From positions 1 to 22,630 of the IMG/VR virus record IMGVR_UViG_3300009154_000301: a stretch of DNA of 22,630 nucleotides. One strand, 5' to 3'. Made by a program: the position numbers and the translations under genes. Below are positions 21,243-22,630 of the stretch, one piece after another. The first letter of the stretch is position 1; each line of letters opens with the position of its first letter. The notes under the pieces are model-generated. The model made no database searches. It was not told the origin of the DNA and saw only the letters and a program-made list of their open reading frames with translations. Source of the stretch: a virus.

Positions 21243-22630
21243 ATGTCAGATACCATTATAATAATAAAGAATAGTAACGTTCCAGGTAAAGTACCTCAAA
21301 CTACAGATTTACAACCAGGAGAATTGGCTGCAAATACCTACGATGGTAAACTCTATTTATTACGAGATACAACAAGTACTGGTGGTACACAACAAGTAGT
21401 TCAAGTAGGTGGAACTGGTAATGGTTATACAGGTTCAGTAGGATATTCCGGTTCAAAAGGTATTGATGGTTACACAGGCTCAAAAGGTATTGATGGTTAT
21501 ACAGGTTCAAAAGGTACTGATGGTTATACAGGTTCTATAGGATATACAGGAAGTTCTGGTGACAAATATGTTACATCTTCATCAACATCTTTTACTTTAG
21601 GAAATTCAGGAACACAAACAATAACAGTTGGAACAGGATTAAGTTATACAATAGGCCAAGATATAGTTATTGCATTTGACATTTCAAATATTCAATATGC
21701 TACGGTTACTTCTTATACTTCAGGAACAGGTTCTTTAACATTTACAAAAAATAGTTTTGTAGGTTCAGGTAGTCATAATACATGGACAATTAATTTAGAT
21801 GGAGCTGCAGGCACTCAAGGTTATACTGGTTCTGCTGGAACAGCTGGAACAGGTTACAATGGTTCTGTTGGATTTACAGGTTCTGTCGGTATAGGATATA
21901 CAGGTTCAAAAGGTTATACTGGTTCACAAGGTTATAATGGTTCACAAGGTTATACTGGTTCTGCTGGAATAGGTTACAATGGCTCTGTTGGATATTCCGG
22001 TTCTATTGGTTATTCTGGTTCACAAGGTTTACAAGGTTATTTCGGTTCTTCTGGATATACAGGTTCAGCCGGTCAAGATGGTTATGATGGTTACACAGGT
22101 TCGGCCGGTGCAGGTTATACAGGTTCAAAAGGAGATACTGGTCAAGGATTTAATATCGCTAAGATATATTCTTCTGTTGCTGCCTTAAACGCTGATACTA
22201 ATCCAACAGGAATTAATATAGGTGAATTTGCTATTATCAATACAAATGATACATCAAATCCTGATGATGGAAAATTATATCTATGGAACGGTACTAGTTA
22301 TAGTTTTATTGTTGACCTTTCAGGTACAACAGGTTATACAGGTTCTGCCGGTATAGGATATGTTGGTTCACAAGGATATGCCGGCTCAGTAGGATATTCC
22401 GGTTCAAAAGGTATTGATGGTTACACAGGCTCAAAAGGTATTGATGGTTATTCAGGTTCACAAGGAAATTTAGGATATACAGGATCATCAGGCACTGGTT
22501 ACACAGGATCAGCAGGAGCTGGTTATACAGGTTCAACAGGATTTACAGGTTCACAAGGTATTGTAGGATTTACAGGATCAGGAGCAGATAGTCCTTTAGT
22601 TTTTACAACATCGGGAATTTATAGAACACT
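21243..22630 (+). CDS. Collagen-like tail fibre (3' truncated by the window)
   Basis: The frame is open from ATG 21243 to the window end: 462 codons plus 2 bases, no stop. The N-terminus (VPGKVPQTTDLQPGELAAN, then DGKLYLL) is a common phage-fibre attachment module. Three collagen-like Gly-X-Y blocks follow at about 61-107, 187-302 and 360-447, dominated by Gly-Tyr-Thr-Gly-Ser-x units. Between them lie non-collagenous beta-type modules at 108-186 and 303-359; the second contains GEFAIINTND and DGKLYLWNG, echoing the N-terminal module. No Pro occurs within the triplet blocks. The protein should trimerise into a thin rod used as a fibre or whisker for host contact. GAGAG at 21236-21240 is a fair ribosome site 2 bases from the ATG. 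The gene is read divergently from the glycosyltransferases and shares the palindromic promoter. Confidence 0.85.
   Translation, partial: MSDTIIIIKNSNVPGKVPQTTDLQPGELAANTYDGKLYLLRDTTSTGGTQQVVQVGGTGNGYTGSVGYSGSKGIDGYTGSKGIDGYTGSKGTDGYTGSIGYTGSSGDKYVTSSSTSFTLGNSGTQTITVGTGLSYTIGQDIVIAFDISNIQYATVTSYTSGTGSLTFTKNSFVGSGSHNTWTINLDGAAGTQGYTGSAGTAGTGYNGSVGFTGSVGIGYTGSKGYTGSQGYNGSQGYTGSAGIGYNGSVGYSGSIGYSGSQGLQGYFGSSGYTGSAGQDGYDGYTGSAGAGYTGSKGDTGQGFNIAKIYSSVAALNADTNPTGINIGEFAIINTNDTSNPDDGKLYLWNGTSYSFIVDLSGTTGYTGSAGIGYVGSQGYAGSVGYSGSKGIDGYTGSKGIDGYSGSQGNLGYTGSSGTGYTGSAGAGYTGSTGFTGSQGIVGFTGSGADSPLVFTTSGIYRT
21435..21500 (+). repeat. 66-base perfect direct repeat, copy 1
   Basis: This stretch is identical to 22386-22451 (offset 951 bases, 317 codons). 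It encodes residues 65-86 in the first collagen-like block. The identity extends over silent positions (for example TAC-ACA-GGC-TCA), so it reflects recent duplication or gene conversion rather than protein-level constraint. Confidence 0.9.
22386..22451 (+). repeat. 66-base perfect direct repeat, copy 2
   Basis: Second copy of the repeat at 21435-21500, encoding residues 382-403 in the third collagen-like block. Recombination between the copies would remove 951 bases in frame, including both non-collagenous modules and the central block. Confidence 0.9.

Noticed and set aside
21301-22536. Open frames in other phases over the collagen repeat (21301-21510 minus, 21979-22188 plus, 22306-22536 minus)
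   Set aside because: They are low-complexity shadows of the repeated GYTGS codons (Asn/Leu/Tyr-rich on the minus strand) and contain no independent signal.
21423-22583. The regular DNA repeats considered as a CRISPR array
   Set aside because: Repeats are in-frame collagen-type codons without constant repeat/unique spacer structure, and no cas genes are present.
1-22630. TATAAATA as a promoter everywhere it occurs
   Set aside because: In DNA about 70 percent A+T, several chance copies per 22 kb are expected. Only copies placed just before start codons were called, and the copy at 14470 was kept at low confidence.

Overview
The window looks like part of the late structural region of a marine T4-like myovirus (Caudoviricetes). 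The DNA is strongly A+T-rich. Genes are packed end to end, and the order gp25 - gp6 - (gp7 position) - gp8 - DUF4815 giant protein is the baseplate-wedge order of T4-type phages that infect marine cyanobacteria and SAR11 bacteria. Copies of the T4-type late promoter TATAAATA stand in front of many genes. The host cannot be read from the sequence. Low G+C and Thr/Ser/Asn/Gly-rich structural proteins would fit a pelagimyophage (SAR11) or a low-G+C cyanomyophage. No tRNA, integrase, transposase or CRISPR array was seen.

Layout: (i) 1-123, the basic C-terminal end of an upstream gene. (ii) 185-12720, the baseplate module on the plus strand: gp25, gp6, an 854-residue protein in the gp7 position, gp8 and a 2044-residue DUF4815 protein. 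(iii) 12728-17768, a run of small virion or fibre-associated proteins and one unrecognised 163-residue protein, built around an 861-residue fibre with a glycine-rich C-terminal adhesin-like region. (iv) 17765-21141, two large glycosyltransferase genes on the minus strand, against the direction of everything else: a GT2-like/GT25-like fusion and a GT4/GT2 fusion, four predicted transferase domains in all. (v) 21243 to the window end, a plus-strand collagen-like fibre gene (Gly-Tyr-Thr-Gly-Ser repeats), cut by the window edge.

How the parts may fit together: gp25, gp6, the gp7-position protein and gp8 would build baseplate wedges. The DUF4815 protein and the small proteins probably join the baseplate to the fibres. 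The glycine-rich fibre and the collagen-like fibre are the likely host-contact parts. The glycosyltransferase cassette starts from a 12-base perfect palindrome, TATTTATAAATA (21171-21182), which reads as a late promoter on both strands. Outward transcription from it would make the glycosyltransferases and the collagen-like fibre at the same late stage. The most interesting hypothesis is that the cassette decorates the phage's own Ser/Thr/Tyr/Lys-rich fibres. Late alteration of host surface glycans is the main alternative. All family calls come from reading sequence patterns; no database search was run.
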